From positions 7,068,001 to 7,132,000 of the forward strand of contig JAKZAN010000005.1 in the NCBI GenBank assembly GCA_023053545.1: DNA of 64,000 nt, read 5' to 3'. Origin of the DNA: Lepidurus packardi. Its lineage: Eukaryota; Arthropoda; Branchiopoda; Notostraca; Triopsidae. This document shows, in pieces, positions 28,995 to 39,941 of the stretch (within the stretch, counting starts at the first letter, position 1; the number at the start of each line of letters is the position of its first letter). The position numbers and the translations under genes are program-made. The notes below the pieces were generated by a model. The model was not told the origin of the DNA and did no database searches. It was given only the letters and a program-made list of their open reading frames with translations.

Positions 28995-29717
28995 ATGCTA
29001 CTCATATTGAACATACTACGACCTGCCCTAGCAAAAAGCATATGCCTTTATGCCCGTATTAGCACATACAAATCAGATTTTAACTTCCAGTCTGTTCTAC
29101 TGGCTGAATCCCGGTCAAAAACCATGGAGCGGGCAAAGCATTTGAAACCATTACAAGGCCCCTCATCTTCAAAACCCTTCCGCGCAGCTGCGGTATTGGT
29201 TCCTATATGTGAAATTGATGGCCAAATTGGTCTGCTTTACACGTTACGCTCAGCGACTTTACGGAAACATAAACGTGAAGTGAGTTTTCCTGGAGGCATG
29301 TCCGAAACGGAGGAAGAACCTGTCAAGACAGCTCTGCGCGAAACGGAAGAAGAACTCGGCATTCCACGCAGTACTGTTGACGTTTGGACATCTCTCCCTA
29401 GCATTGGTAGTAGAGGAAGCGGGACTAACGTAATCCCAGTTTTGGGGTACGTAGGAAAGTTGGAACTGAAGTCTATGAACGTTAGCCCGGATGAAGTAGA
29501 ACTACCTTTCTTTCGAACCTTGCAAAACTTATGTGATCCTGCCAACCATGCGCAAACCCAATTCCGTCAAGGTTATAGTCTTCCCGTATTTCTGGGTGAA
29601 CCCCGAATTTGGGGTCTGACTGCCTTAATAACTCACCAAGTACTTAGCGTTCTAGTTCCTGAAGCATTCAGGTTAAGACTGAAGTTCATAACCCCAGTTA
29701 CGAAAGTTAATAAATGA
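28995..29717 (+). CDS. Mitochondrial Nudix hydrolase, NUDT8-like CoA diphosphatase
   Basis: A single exon of 240 codons. NUDT8 and relatives hydrolyse coenzyme A and its esters to phosphopantetheine and 3',5'-ADP in mitochondria. The Nudix box is complete at about residues 101-123 (G-x5-E-x7-RE-x2-EE-x-G). It is preceded by LLYTLRS, the KHKREVSFPGG stretch typical of the CoA-diphosphatase subgroup, and AAVLVP. Downstream are VIPVLGYVG, PDEVE and PVFLGEPRIWGLTA with a later ITH, as in NUDT8. The basic, serine-containing N-terminus (about 40 residues) could be a mitochondrial presequence. No intron is needed, unlike most neighbours. Confidence 0.9.
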   Translation: MLLILNILRPALAKSICLYARISTYKSDFNFQSVLLAESRSKTMERAKHLKPLQGPSSSKPFRAAAVLVPICEIDGQIGLLYTLRSATLRKHKREVSFPGGMSETEEEPVKTALRETEEELGIPRSTVDVWTSLPSIGSRGSGTNVIPVLGYVGKLELKSMNVSPDEVELPFFRTLQNLCDPANHAQTQFRQGYSLPVFLGEPRIWGLTALITHQVLSVLVPEAFRLRLKFITPVTKVNK

Positions 29718-29851
29718 CATTAAACGTAACACCAACTTGACTAGTTTAGTTAGATGGAATTAAAAAATATATACTAAATTGGAGGCGAGATTGTATTGCG
29801 CCTTGTCCACGCCAAGCATTATACAAGATGATCTCAGGGCAGATGGATAAT

Positions 29852-30715
29852 TTACTTCTTGTAACCACAGCTGGAGCGACGACCACGAGCACGTTCAAAA
29901 CTGCGTCCCTTGGAGCGAACGTACGGCTTAGTGTGGCTGCCAGGAACACCAGGAGCTGGGCCGAAATGTTTCTGTGCTTCACGCTGTTTACGGGGTCCTA
30001 GAAAAAGTTGGCGATGAAAGTAATTGGTCAGCACATTGTATAGAAGTATTTACCTTGAAGAAGGACTGTGTTCTTGCCAGTAGGCGCACGAAGAGCAAGT
30101 TGGTCAAATGTAATTACTTGGCCTCCTGCTTTCAAAATGCGAGCACGTGCTGAATCTGACACACGCAGAGCACACAACTATGAAAAAAAACAGTTTTTAA
30201 AGTGTGCATTTCAGTTTTGGGATTAAAGATTAAAGCTTACTGTTAGCTTGGGAACTTCGAAGATACGGACATCATCAGTGATGGAACCAACAACGACGGC
30301 GATCTTGTTGTCCCTACCCTTGGCTTTCATCTTGCGAACAAGGCGAGCTAAAGAAAGAGGTGCCCTGTTGATCTTGGACATAAACAACCTCTTCAGAATA
30401 ATTCTGTTGAACTTGGACCTCGTGCGACGGGCCAAATAACGGTACAACTAGAATATCAATAAAGTCATTGCGACTATGTAAAGGAACAAAACATTATGGT
30501 AACTTACTTTGACCAAAAGTCTGAGGTAAACATTCTCTGACCTGGGTTCGGTACGAACCACTTTACGGTCGTACTTATGGCTGATGTCGATACCCTGAAA
30601 ATAATAGCATTCACAAGTTAGAACAACAAAGAATTATAAATGCTGAACACCACGAATAGATGACTCCCAATTAAAGGGATAAACTAAGATAATATGGAAA
30701 ACATGCACTCACCAT
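29852..30715 (-). CDS. 60S ribosomal protein L18 (eL18)
   Basis: Five coding exons: 30715-30713 (the ATG alone), 30594-30508, 30447-30241, 30177-30054 and 29997-29852. The product has 188 residues, identical in length to human RPL18. It is a structural protein of the large ribosomal subunit. Seen: [65 protein letters not shown], and the basic C-terminus [20 protein letters not shown]. The start codon is cut off by an intron directly after ATG, common in ribosomal protein genes. A pyrimidine-rich stretch (CGTCTCTTCG) lies about 20-30 nt upstream of the ATG and could belong to a TOP-type leader. Convergent with NUDT8 (134 bp) and divergent from the sphingosine kinase gene. Confidence 0.96.
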
Positions 30716-30943
30716 CTTTGCCGGACAAACGAAGAGACGGTCAACGTTGCCGAATTTGGATTGAATGTTATGCTTGTGTTTTTGTGTCAGACATGAATTT
30801 AATAAGTCAGATAAATAATATAATAATCTGATGTGTTTATAATTATATATATTTTTGGAATATTGAGAATTTAAGGAAATTATAAATTACTATTTTTGCA
30901 ACAAAGCTTCAGCTGACTCAGTAAATAAACAAAGCAGGGAACG
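30716..30943. promoter_or_regulatory. Divergent promoter region RPL18 / sphingosine kinase
   Basis: The 228 bp between divergent start codons include an AT-rich core (TATAATTATATATATTTTTGG near 30838-30858) that could serve as a TATA-like element for either gene. Confidence 0.55.
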
Positions 30944-33005
30944 ATGGAGGCTGAAGCGGACGAAACAGTCTTTAAAGATGAGTTTTTTTGCTGTCATAAA
31001 GGCTACGTAGGAACTGCGTGTACGGTAACATTATCAAGGAAGTTCCTAAGTATTCACCATAGTAGACATTTGACGCATAGTGACGAAAAATATGCCATTG
31101 ACGACGTCATTGGATGTCACATTCTTCGGAATAAAGCTTCGCGAAAGAGCAGGTCTTTAGCCAATTCGATAGTGGGTTTATCTGCAATGGATATGTCAGA
31201 AAACGTAACGTATTCACTTATTTTTGTAGAATTTTTTGTATATGTTCAATTCCATAGCCACAAGAGCTTCAAGGGGTACCTTCGACTTCTGGTCAGCAAA
31301 ACAGCAAACAAGAGGACATAATCAGCGTCTATCTATCAATCTATATCTATCCCATGAAACATAAATCTATTCCTGTTTCTTGGAAAAAAAAACGGGTCCG
31401 CCAAAATGTCCTATTACGATTCAGAATGAATGAAGATTTTGAAAGTAACTTTGACACTGCCTTGCAATGGAAAGTCGCTATAATGTATATGACAAGACGC
31501 ATTCCATTCCAAACCAAAAATGGTAGGACCATACATGTTCCTGTCGATTCAGGTCTATTAAACTTGGCAACTGCTAGACTTGAAGCCAACATTGCTACAC
31601 GAGCACAAGAGACTACTTGTATTCCTGAATCCGAAGAGTGGACCTGGTCTTGCCAAGAAGAATTTTCATCAGGTTGTTGCACTGATGCTTTCGGAAGCCG
31701 ATTTGGGCTATGATTTGGTGGTGACCGAAGGTTTAGGCCACGCTCAAAGTCACGTCCAAACGACAGATTTGACAGATTACCGCGGCATCGTAATCGTTTC
31801 TGGAGACGGCTTACTCTTTGAAGTAATAACCCACATTACAAAGTGTCGTTTCTAAAAATGCAGTAAAATAGGTGTATAACGGTTTATGCTACCGCAAAGA
31901 TTGGGAAGAGGCTTTGAAAATCCCAATAGGTATCATTCCGGCTGGTTCAGGAAATGGCTTAGCCAGAAGCATAGCTGACGCACTTGATGAACCCTACGTT
32001 GCCAATCCTATCCTTTCCAGCACTCTGAACATCATTCATGCCAACCCTTCTCCTTTAAACTTGGTGTTGGTTCAAACGCCTATCAAAGTATGAATATTTA
32101 ATCAGTGTAGGTTCTTAATATCTACATCTTCTGCCAGAAATACTTGTCTTTCTTATCGGTTGGATGGGGCCTAATTGCCGATATTGACATTGAAAGCGAG
32201 AAGTTGAGGTCCATTGGCGAAGCTCGTTTCACGGTTTGGGCCATCGCTAGATTGATAAGTATACAGCTTTTGGATTTACATGAATAATGCATATTATTCT
32301 CATAGATTTGCGAGTTTACAAAGGCAAGCTATCTTTCTTGCCGGCTACTGTCCGTCCAGAAGATCATCACGCTAAATCCAAACTACAGCCTGCTCAAGAA
32401 TTAGAAGACGTTGTTGCTTCTTCTCGTGTCAATATTCACAACGAGCATTCCAAAGAAGTATTAGAGACTCTAGAAGAAGTCGTGAAACAAAACTGCTCAG
32501 AAATGACAGCTAACACTACCAACGGTCCTGATTTTGGGCCCAAATCCATGTTTCCAGCGTTAAATGAACCCGTGCCCGCTGGTTGGACCGTCTACGAAGG
32601 CGATTTTCTGTTGGTGTACTCCGCCAGCCAAAAGTTTCTGGGCACGGATAATATGTTCGCCCCTAAATCCAAACCATCCGATGGGTTAATTTGGCTCATG
32701 GTAATCAAAGCTGGGCCGAACAAGAGCCAACTTCTACAGGTAATAATACTGACACTTTTTTCAAGTTTAGCTCTTAATCAAACTTATTTATTTACCCTAT
32801 TTCCTTGGTTTGGAAAAAGCTGCTGACTGCTTTGAGTGATGGCTCGCACGTAAAGCAGCCTTGGTTGCAATTAATTCCTGTTAAAGCCTTTCGCCTCGAA
32901 CCTTTGACTCCGGAAGGCAATTTAACTGTAGATGGCGAGCGGATACCTGTGGGTCCCGTTCAAGCTGAAGTTATGGCTCAAACTGGCTGCATAATGACTC
33001 GTTAA
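30944..33005 (+). CDS. Sphingosine kinase (SPHK1/2 family)
   Basis: Seven exons encode 575 residues: 30944-31204, 31258-31522, 31578-31822, 31872-32087, 32138-32258, 32306-32739 and 32820-33005. The enzyme makes sphingosine-1-phosphate from sphingosine and ATP. An N-terminal extension (about 1-175), ending in the lineage-typical SVYLSIYIYP and VLLRF stretches, precedes the DAGK-type catalytic domain. That domain has C1 LLVFLNPKSGPG, C2 SGDGLLFEVYNGL with catalytic Asp about 252, C3 IPIGIIPAGSGNGLARS, C4 VGWGLIADIDIESEKLR with ARFTVWAIARL, and C5 LTVDGERIPVGPVQAEV near the C-terminus. An acidic insert (about 320-400) separates C4 and the last part, as in other SPHKs. The exon 1/2 junction was chosen because it alone keeps the frame with a usual intron length. 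Confidence 0.92.
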
Positions 33006-33249
33006 TTTGGTACTTGGTTACGGATAAAATGATTTTAGTCATGGGAAAATCAAACGGGTTGCCTTAGTCTTGTGATATAGTAAAGCTGACAGAACATGTA
33101 ATGTGATTCTAACATGGTAAAAAGAAATTATACAAAGAAAAGACAAACATTCCATGAAAATGCCAAATATCAATACATTACAGATTGTTCTCCAACAAAA
33201 TAGTTTTTCCAGAACTTTTTCACTGAAGCGAACAGTAAACTTGTTCGTG

Positions 33250-35941
33250 TCAGGATTTATCCCGAGGAACATCCTTTTTCACCTGAGCGAGTACAAGTGT
33301 AATACTTATGCAATTCGAAATCTTGGGAATCTTACTTGGAATGCGACACAAGCCAACCATGATCGAGGAGAAGGCATTTCATCCACTACGTTCCACGCAT
33401 CGTGGAATACGTCGTAGCATTCCACACTATCGTGGTAGCGATCCCAACCCTCTTGACCACCCATAACATACACCTTCCCATCCACAATAGCCACGCCTAC
33501 GTATGAACGTACGCACGCTTTAAAAGCGAGTTTCAGCTTAAGTTAAGCACATTGTTACCTGGCCTATACCGTTTTTCGCACATAGGAGCCCGAAATTCCC
33601 ACGTGTTGGTACTCAGGTCATAACGTTCTACTTTATTTGTGTTCTCAGTGGACGCGTGCCATCCTCCTAAGAAATTAAACGAAACAAACAACAAATATAA
33701 ACCCTTCGAATACTTTTACTCAAATTACCGATAACTAAGATTTTGCCATGCAGAACACAAGCTGCTGCTCCACTTCGTTTGATAAGCATAGGAGCCAGTT
33801 CTGTCCACATATTAGCTCTGGGGTCGTATCGTTGGACAGTATCGATACCGTCACCTTCCTCCTTAATAGCACCACCTTAAACAATGCAGTTTAAGCTGAG
33901 TTCACTCAAAGTGAAAAAAATAGTTACCCAATACGTAAAGAAACCCCTCATAAGCCACTACAGCAGGACTAGTTATAGCAGTTTTCATTTTAGCCACTTG
34001 TTCCCATTGGTTTTTTCTCGGGTCATATTTTTCAACCGAATCAAGTCTGTGTGACCCTTGCCAGCCGCCTACTGCAAACAAACAACCATCTAAGACTGTC
34101 AATCCTTTAGGAACAAGAATTAAACTTGATTCAAATGAGAATTATTTTATTTTTACCTAATTCTGAGCGTGGTACCAGCATGGGAGGCATTTGCTGCCAG
34201 GCATCACAGCAAAGAGGATCGTACCTCCACAAAAAATTGGATACGTTGCCATCAGGAAACTCTCCACCCGCCAAGAAAAGCACGTTATGCCCCGACACAG
34301 CCAATCCATGTTTACTTAATATTATCAGCCTCATTAGAACCAATTTTTGTCGATAATTTTTTGGGGAAAATACCTTAAGGCGTAGGGTAAACAGGCTAGT
34401 ACTTGCCATTGCCTTTTGACTGGATTGTAACATTCTACGGATCGTAATACGACTTTATCATCTTCTCCACCTGCGGCCACAATAACCTAATAAAGTCAAG
34501 CGTTTAAGTTTTTTGTTCCATTTTGTTTTTTTCCGATTAGATCAGTTTAAAGATAAGAAGACGAACGAAATAAAATGCACACATAAAAGAAAAAAATAGC
34601 GAGATCTTTAAATAAATTCGTACCTGAAGTGTATGCGCATTATCTCGCAGCCTGGTACGAGCACAGTGCAATTCTGGGCGACGATCTGGGAGCAAATGGT
34701 ACAGGCGGGATTCTTCAAGCAATTCTAGGCATCGAGACGAAGCAGTGATACATTCTTCGCACGCTATATAATCGTGGAGAAAATATGGGCTAATCAGAGG
34801 CAATCGTACGTGTTCTAATACCTGGAGCAAAAGACCTGTAAGCTAGTTTAAGAAATAATCTAGGCAGCTACTTCATAGAACATTTCATTTCTCAAGGAAT
34901 CGTGCTTCAGCCAACGCAGAACTGCTAAAAAGACAGACTCTTCTTTGTCCGCGTTCAGGCCATCGTGGCGGATAATTTCAACTAGTCTTTGGGCACTTAA
35001 GGCTAGAAATTCTTCTTGTTCAGCAACAGCCATAAAGTTCCTAAGAAAGAAATTATTTTCAAAAGAACCGAAAGAATGGGACTGATGTATAATTTGCACT
35101 GTAAAGTGAAGGCTTCAGCTCTTTCTTGCAGCTGCGAGCAGCCGTGAGTCTCAGCGAAACATTGAATACCAACGCAATTGGAAGCGTCCATATGTTCTTC
35201 CAAAAACCTGCAACATGCATCCTTAACGCACAAAATCTAAAAAAGCAACTAAAGATCTACGTTTTAGATTCACGAACTTAGATTACTTGAAGGAGATTCG
35301 AAGCTGAAAGTAGGTTTTGTACATTGGCTTGAGTAATGACAACCTGGCTGGTATACGCATATTGCAGCAACAGGCAAATGCTACAAGCATCCACACCGTT
35401 TAATGTGACAACTTCTTGTTGGGATTCCGCTAATGTGCTTGTGAACATGGCTTTGAAATATGGACTTGCTGCCGCTAATACGGCTCGATGGCCAGGGTAT
35501 TCTTCATGGTCTACTTTTAAAATTACGTCACAGAATTGACGAGATAATCTGAGTTCATTCAACCCCTCCAATACCTAGTAAAGAAAGCGACTGAAACGTG
35601 CTTCCCAGAGAGCCCTTTGATTGGAAATTTACCGAGCTTGAATGAGACGACTTGCAGAACTTATACTCATCCGAGCTAGGGCCATCGAACTCAGCAACAG
35701 TACTAGAATCGCTATCGGATCCATTGTCTGCAGTTGTGTAGGTATGATCCACGTGAGGTGAGCTCATCAAAGCGTTTAATATCGCTGCTCGAGGCGAAGA
35801 TCCTACTGGCATCCGTGGGTTAAATCTCCGCAAAGGAACACCATTAGCTGGGGCATGATGGTCGCGAAGTACGTTCATCATGTGCTGCAAAGTTGGGTTG
35901 GCGTTTAGCATATAAGCTCCACGTGAACGATAAGCGCGCAT
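33250..35941 (-). CDS. BTB-BACK-Kelch protein (KLHL24/35-like)
   Basis: Twelve exons encode 672 residues: 35941-35633, 35574-35287, 35236-35100, 35040-34872, 34821-34624, 34486-34374, 34314-34157, 34104-33928, 33875-33729, 33666-33559, 33517-33336 and 33282-33250. KLHL proteins are substrate adaptors for Cullin-3 ubiquitin ligases. Seen: a Ser/Asp-rich N-terminal region (1-103); a BTB domain (RQFCDVILKVDHEEYPGHRA, YFKAMFTS, LLQYAYTSQV); a BACK domain (about 200-360: FLEEHMDASNCVGI, EFLALS, VLRWLKHD, HVRLPLISPYF); then about six Kelch repeats (LFAVGGW, VYVMGGQ, repeated VE-x-YD). The second half matches the KLHL24/35 layout best, but the exact orthologue is not certain. The last exon adds only 10 residues. 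Most of the gene is duplicated after the gap. Confidence 0.9.
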
Positions 35942-36429
35942 TCTTTTCTTAAAGGCCAAAGCTTATTAAATCTCTTACGATATCATATTACCCCCATTTT
36001 TCTTGTGGTCATTAGCCAGTTCAACGAACACAACACAAGCAACCTTTTAGGTTCCAAACAGGCGGCGCTCGTCTGAGGCCACGCCTATTGAAATTTAACA
36101 ACCAATGATGTGTGATGTGCGAAATGTTTTTTTTCTTTAATCTTTAATGGATTAAGTATAAAATTAACGGATATAAAACAAAGAACATGACCAGATAAAA
36201 AGAAATCATGAACAAAGATGTTTGGTGTTTTAATATATGAAACATGTGTAAATACAAGATTCTAAAAGCTGCTCGACAACTCGTTCCTTCTAAAAAGCTG
36301 AGAAAAAGGCTAACACCATATAGTATGACACATCAAGCATCAACATACAATCATTCCTATACAGCAAAAATCTAATCCATTCTTTTTTGTGTTCAGATTT
36401 TCGGATGAAGTAATATTTTTTCGTTTAAT
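35942..36429. other. Spacer between KLHL and MGRN1/RNF157
   Basis: Both genes are on the minus strand, so this 488-bp interval holds the MGRN1 3' end and the KLHL promoter. No other gene is visible. It occurs again at 56912-57399. Confidence 0.5.
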
Positions 36430-38777
36430 TCATGGCAAATTTCCATCCAGTTCGTTATCAGCTTTCGGCAAAAGCTTCTTGGTAGATCCTGCCGAACTGA
36501 AACTCTCTCCGGATGACCGTAAGGAAGCGTGACTCAATGGTTGCGGGGTGCCAGGAGTGGAATTAGTTGATGATCCAGTTTTGGGCGAGTGTAAACGTTC
36601 AGTGCCGCTTTTAACTCTTCTAAGCCCGCCATTTACCTTCTGGCTTTTATGACCCACAGATCGTCTTCCCAGGCTGCTTAATTGCGACTGGGAATGAACA
36701 GATTGGGTTTGGCTTAGCAGCAAGGCATTCACAGCCTCTACTTTAGCTTTCAACTTGCCCTGCCCATTCCCGTCTTCCAAGGCTGTGGAATCTGTTTCCA
36801 TCTCATACTCGGGGTCAAATTCTCGTTCGATCTTTCTTTCCAAGTTCAGAGTTTCTCCCACAGAAGCCAAAATTTCCCCGCATGTAGGACAGTCTTCCTC
36901 GGAATGCTCTAGGTGTAAATTATCTTTCCCAATTTCGCTTACAACCTCGACAGAGGAAGGTAGAGTTTCTTCTGGATTAAATTCCAGCTTCCTGGCAATA
37001 CTTTCTTCTAAGCCTGCTTCAATGCTTGAAGGTGACGCCAAGTCCTTGCTACGATGACGTCCTGATTGGCTTCGAGAACTGCTTCTTCGAGCTGCAAAGT
37101 TGGCCGGAATCTACACATCAATTTTGAACATAGATTCCACGAATATTTTTTTTCGAGTTTGTTACTTCTTCTGGCTGAATAATGCCATTAATATTGGACA
37201 TAGTTGACGGACTTCGCACAGGCTTCCGAACCCTTAAAAAAATTGTTTACGAGAAAAGAAATGACGAGCCATGCTGTACTTTTTACTGCCGTTCTCTTCA
37301 CTGTCTCTAGCAAACAAGTATGGCCCATTTAAAGCTTCCACTAACGCCACAGCTTCGTATCCAGCCGGAATTCCTTCTTGGTTAGCTGGGGCACTGTTTT
37401 CGGCACTTGGGTCCCTCCCTTCAACGATTTTCTGAACCGCGCGTATTTGTAAAAGCGCTCGGAAAGGAACGCGGCATATTGGACAGTTATTTGCCTACCG
37501 AAAACTCATTGCTTATGAAATTAAGTAGGTTAACTGCAAGAACCTGATAACGTAAAGAATCAGCGCAGGCACTGCACAAACACAAATGTCGACAAGGTAA
37601 AATCAGGGTATCTCGTACATCTGACATGCAAATAATGCACTCCGACGCATTATCATCCAAATCGTCGCCAATACTCTAAAAAAATGTGCGACTTGATTTC
37701 ACTTCTAAGGTAGGAAGCATTACCTTTATATTCTCGTTATGCTTATTTTCAATGCCATAAATTTCTTGCAGCAAATAGCACAGGCCATCCACAAATAACT
37801 TTTGTTTTAGAGGTTTAATAAAGTACGAGCCATCTGTGTGCTTTTCTACGACCGCATAAGTCGTGTGAGATTGGCGAGGGTCTGAAATAGAATATTTAAA
37901 ACAAAGCTGCTGAGTTAAAGTGTGTTTTCACCTTCTCCTTCTTCGGCGACGACTTGGATTGCCACTGGGATTAATTCAGTATCAAAACTGAAAGATAAAT
38001 CTTCTTCGTTAAATAACGCAGGGTAAAATACATGCGAAGGTTGGGTAAACTGTTGGTTAGCACCCATAGGATAAAAATAAGGTCCAGCTTTGCAGGTATC
38101 ATGCCTGGACCGGTACCTATAGCGAAAATACACGATATAACGGCATTACTAAATACGTATAGAAGTCTTACATGACACCTTGGCTTTGTACTTCTTCAAA
38201 GCAAAAGTAATGTATGGAAACTGAGCAAGGTATGTCACTATCGAGCATAAATTCGATATTGAAGCCCACGTTCTCAGGAGTACTTTGTAACGTGTCATCT
38301 TTCGATGGATCTAAAGGGGCTTTGACAAGGCGTAGAGATTCCTTCCGTATGTTAACTAATGCTTTTAAGGTTCGGGTTGGATCGTTGGCTTGCGGAGCAG
38401 CATAGGGAAACTGAAATATATATGACAGAGATGTTTAAGTTCAGGGTCTTTTCTTTAGCTTTCTAGAGGGAGGTTTTACCGGGGCGGGCCGGCCACCCAG
38501 AAGATTTATATCAGAATTATCGCCAAATAAGTAAGCTTCTGGAAGCTGCACATCGAAACGCTCTCCCCCCATGATAAAATGACTACCAAAGAAGCTTCCT
38601 GTACAAAATAAAATTTCACTACTAACGTAAATTAAATAAAATTAGAACAACCAAAATAATAAAAGAGTATGCTATAAATAAGGTATAACCATTTTTGGGA
38701 GGGTAGTGATAAGCGAAATTCGGGCGAACGATAATCTCCTCTTCATCGGCTTCCAGCCTGCTATTGAAAAGACCCAT
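36430..38777 (-). CDS. E3 ubiquitin ligase MGRN1/RNF157 (mahogunin family)
   Basis: Nine exons encode 627 residues: 38777-38690, 38598-38480, 38410-38172, 38116-37932, 37881-37724, 37675-37544, 37494-37280, 37232-37166 and 37110-36430. The family ubiquitinates TSG101 and melanocortin-pathway targets in the cytoplasm and endosomes. Seen: MG at the start (possible N-myristoylation), SFFGSHFIMGGERFD, LVNIRKESLRLV, SQ-type substrate-binding domain ending in IPVAIQVVAEEGE, LLQEIYGIENK, and a C3HC4 RING at about 276-314 (CIIC, PCRHLCLC, CPIC, with FRALLQIRAVQK). YEAVALVEALNGPY follows, then a long Ser/Glu-rich tail. Divergent from the caspase gene by 1.16 kb. An identical copy lies at 57400-59747. 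Confidence 0.93.
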
Positions 38778-39941
38778 TTTATTACAAAAAATAGTGTAAA
38801 ACTGCACAGCTATTATTCCTAATAGCACTGCCGATCCCCCGAATCCTTATTTTTATTTTTATATAGATTTATAAATACGAGTATCCGTCACCTAGTGGTG
38901 AACATAATTACTTTAACATAGATGCAGCGCGCTTTATCTTTTAAAATACATATATTTACAATGGCAAAATTCCACGCTTCAATAAACGATTACGGTTTTT
39001 CGTATGTAAAAAACTACATGTATCTAGTATATAAGAGGTATGTACGCCCACAGGAAAAATGTTGAATGTAAATCGCCAAGTTGTGATTCATGCCAAAATT
39101 GACCTTTAAATCTTGGACATATTGACCTGAAAACCACATTATATAGTTGAAAATCATGTGAAATTAATGTTGATGTAGTTTAGTTGAATTAGGAAAAAAG
39201 TAATTTTTGACCATCATGCAAATACCTACTAAGTAAGAGAGGTATATATGTCTACAGATGCAAAGGATTGAAAACTGTAAAAAAAAAAATTTATTGTGAA
39301 TCGTAAAATTGGACCTTTGGAGTGCTCACCTGCTCTCCAATATGTTTTATATGTACAAAGGTAATGTTTTCTTAGACGCGAGAGGTGTCTACGTCTACAG
39401 GTATACAATAGGAAAAAATAAAAAAATTTGAGTGTGAATCGCAAAATAGACGGCGCGTATAAGATTTAAAAATACACATACTAATGGATTTTTATAAAAA
39501 TTGAGATCCTTAGTACATTTTTTCTGATTTTGACAGCACCGTACAATCCCTCGACCCTTTTAGCGTACTTTTTTCTTCTTTTCTTTAACGCCTCTGCATT
39601 TGAAAGGAAGGGTTTAATCTATGATTTAAAAGGAAATAGTGAGTAACCTCTGTGTGGTGAGGAGGATAGGGATTGAGATAATTCGCCTATGTCGATAAGC
39701 GTTTTTTTTTTTTTAGTATTATCGTGGTTAAGTTATCAGTTAGTCAGAAAATGCACAACTCCATCCGTTCGTTTCGTACATATTGCCTGCGTGCGGTTTA
39801 CATAAACCTAACCAAGTTGTTTCTTTTTAGAGTCTTTTTAGCTCTGCCATTTTCAGTAAGACTTTAGCTTAATGAGCCCATTTCGACAGATCAGTAAATG
39901 TTCAATAATTATTTGTTGTCTGTTATTTGTAAGTTACAAGT
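38778..39941. promoter_or_regulatory. Divergent upstream region MGRN1 / caspase
   Basis: This 1164-bp AT-rich interval separates two divergent genes and should contain both promoters. It includes a degenerate direct repeat (listed separately) and a T tract near 39700-39713. No coding gene is evident. Confidence 0.5.
39237..39451. repeat. Degenerate direct repeat, two copies about 142 bp apart
   Basis: Copies at about 39237-39314 and 39379-39451 share GAGAGGT, GTCTACAG, an A-rich tract ending AAATTT, and TGTGAATCG(T/C)AAAAT. A weaker relative may lie near 39070. The function is unknown; they sit between divergent promoters. Confidence 0.5.

Noticed and set aside
33902-34102. Kelch ORF 5' of the KLHL gene as a separate short gene
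   Set aside because: It is exon 8 of the twelve-exon KLHL model with in-phase splice sites on both sides.
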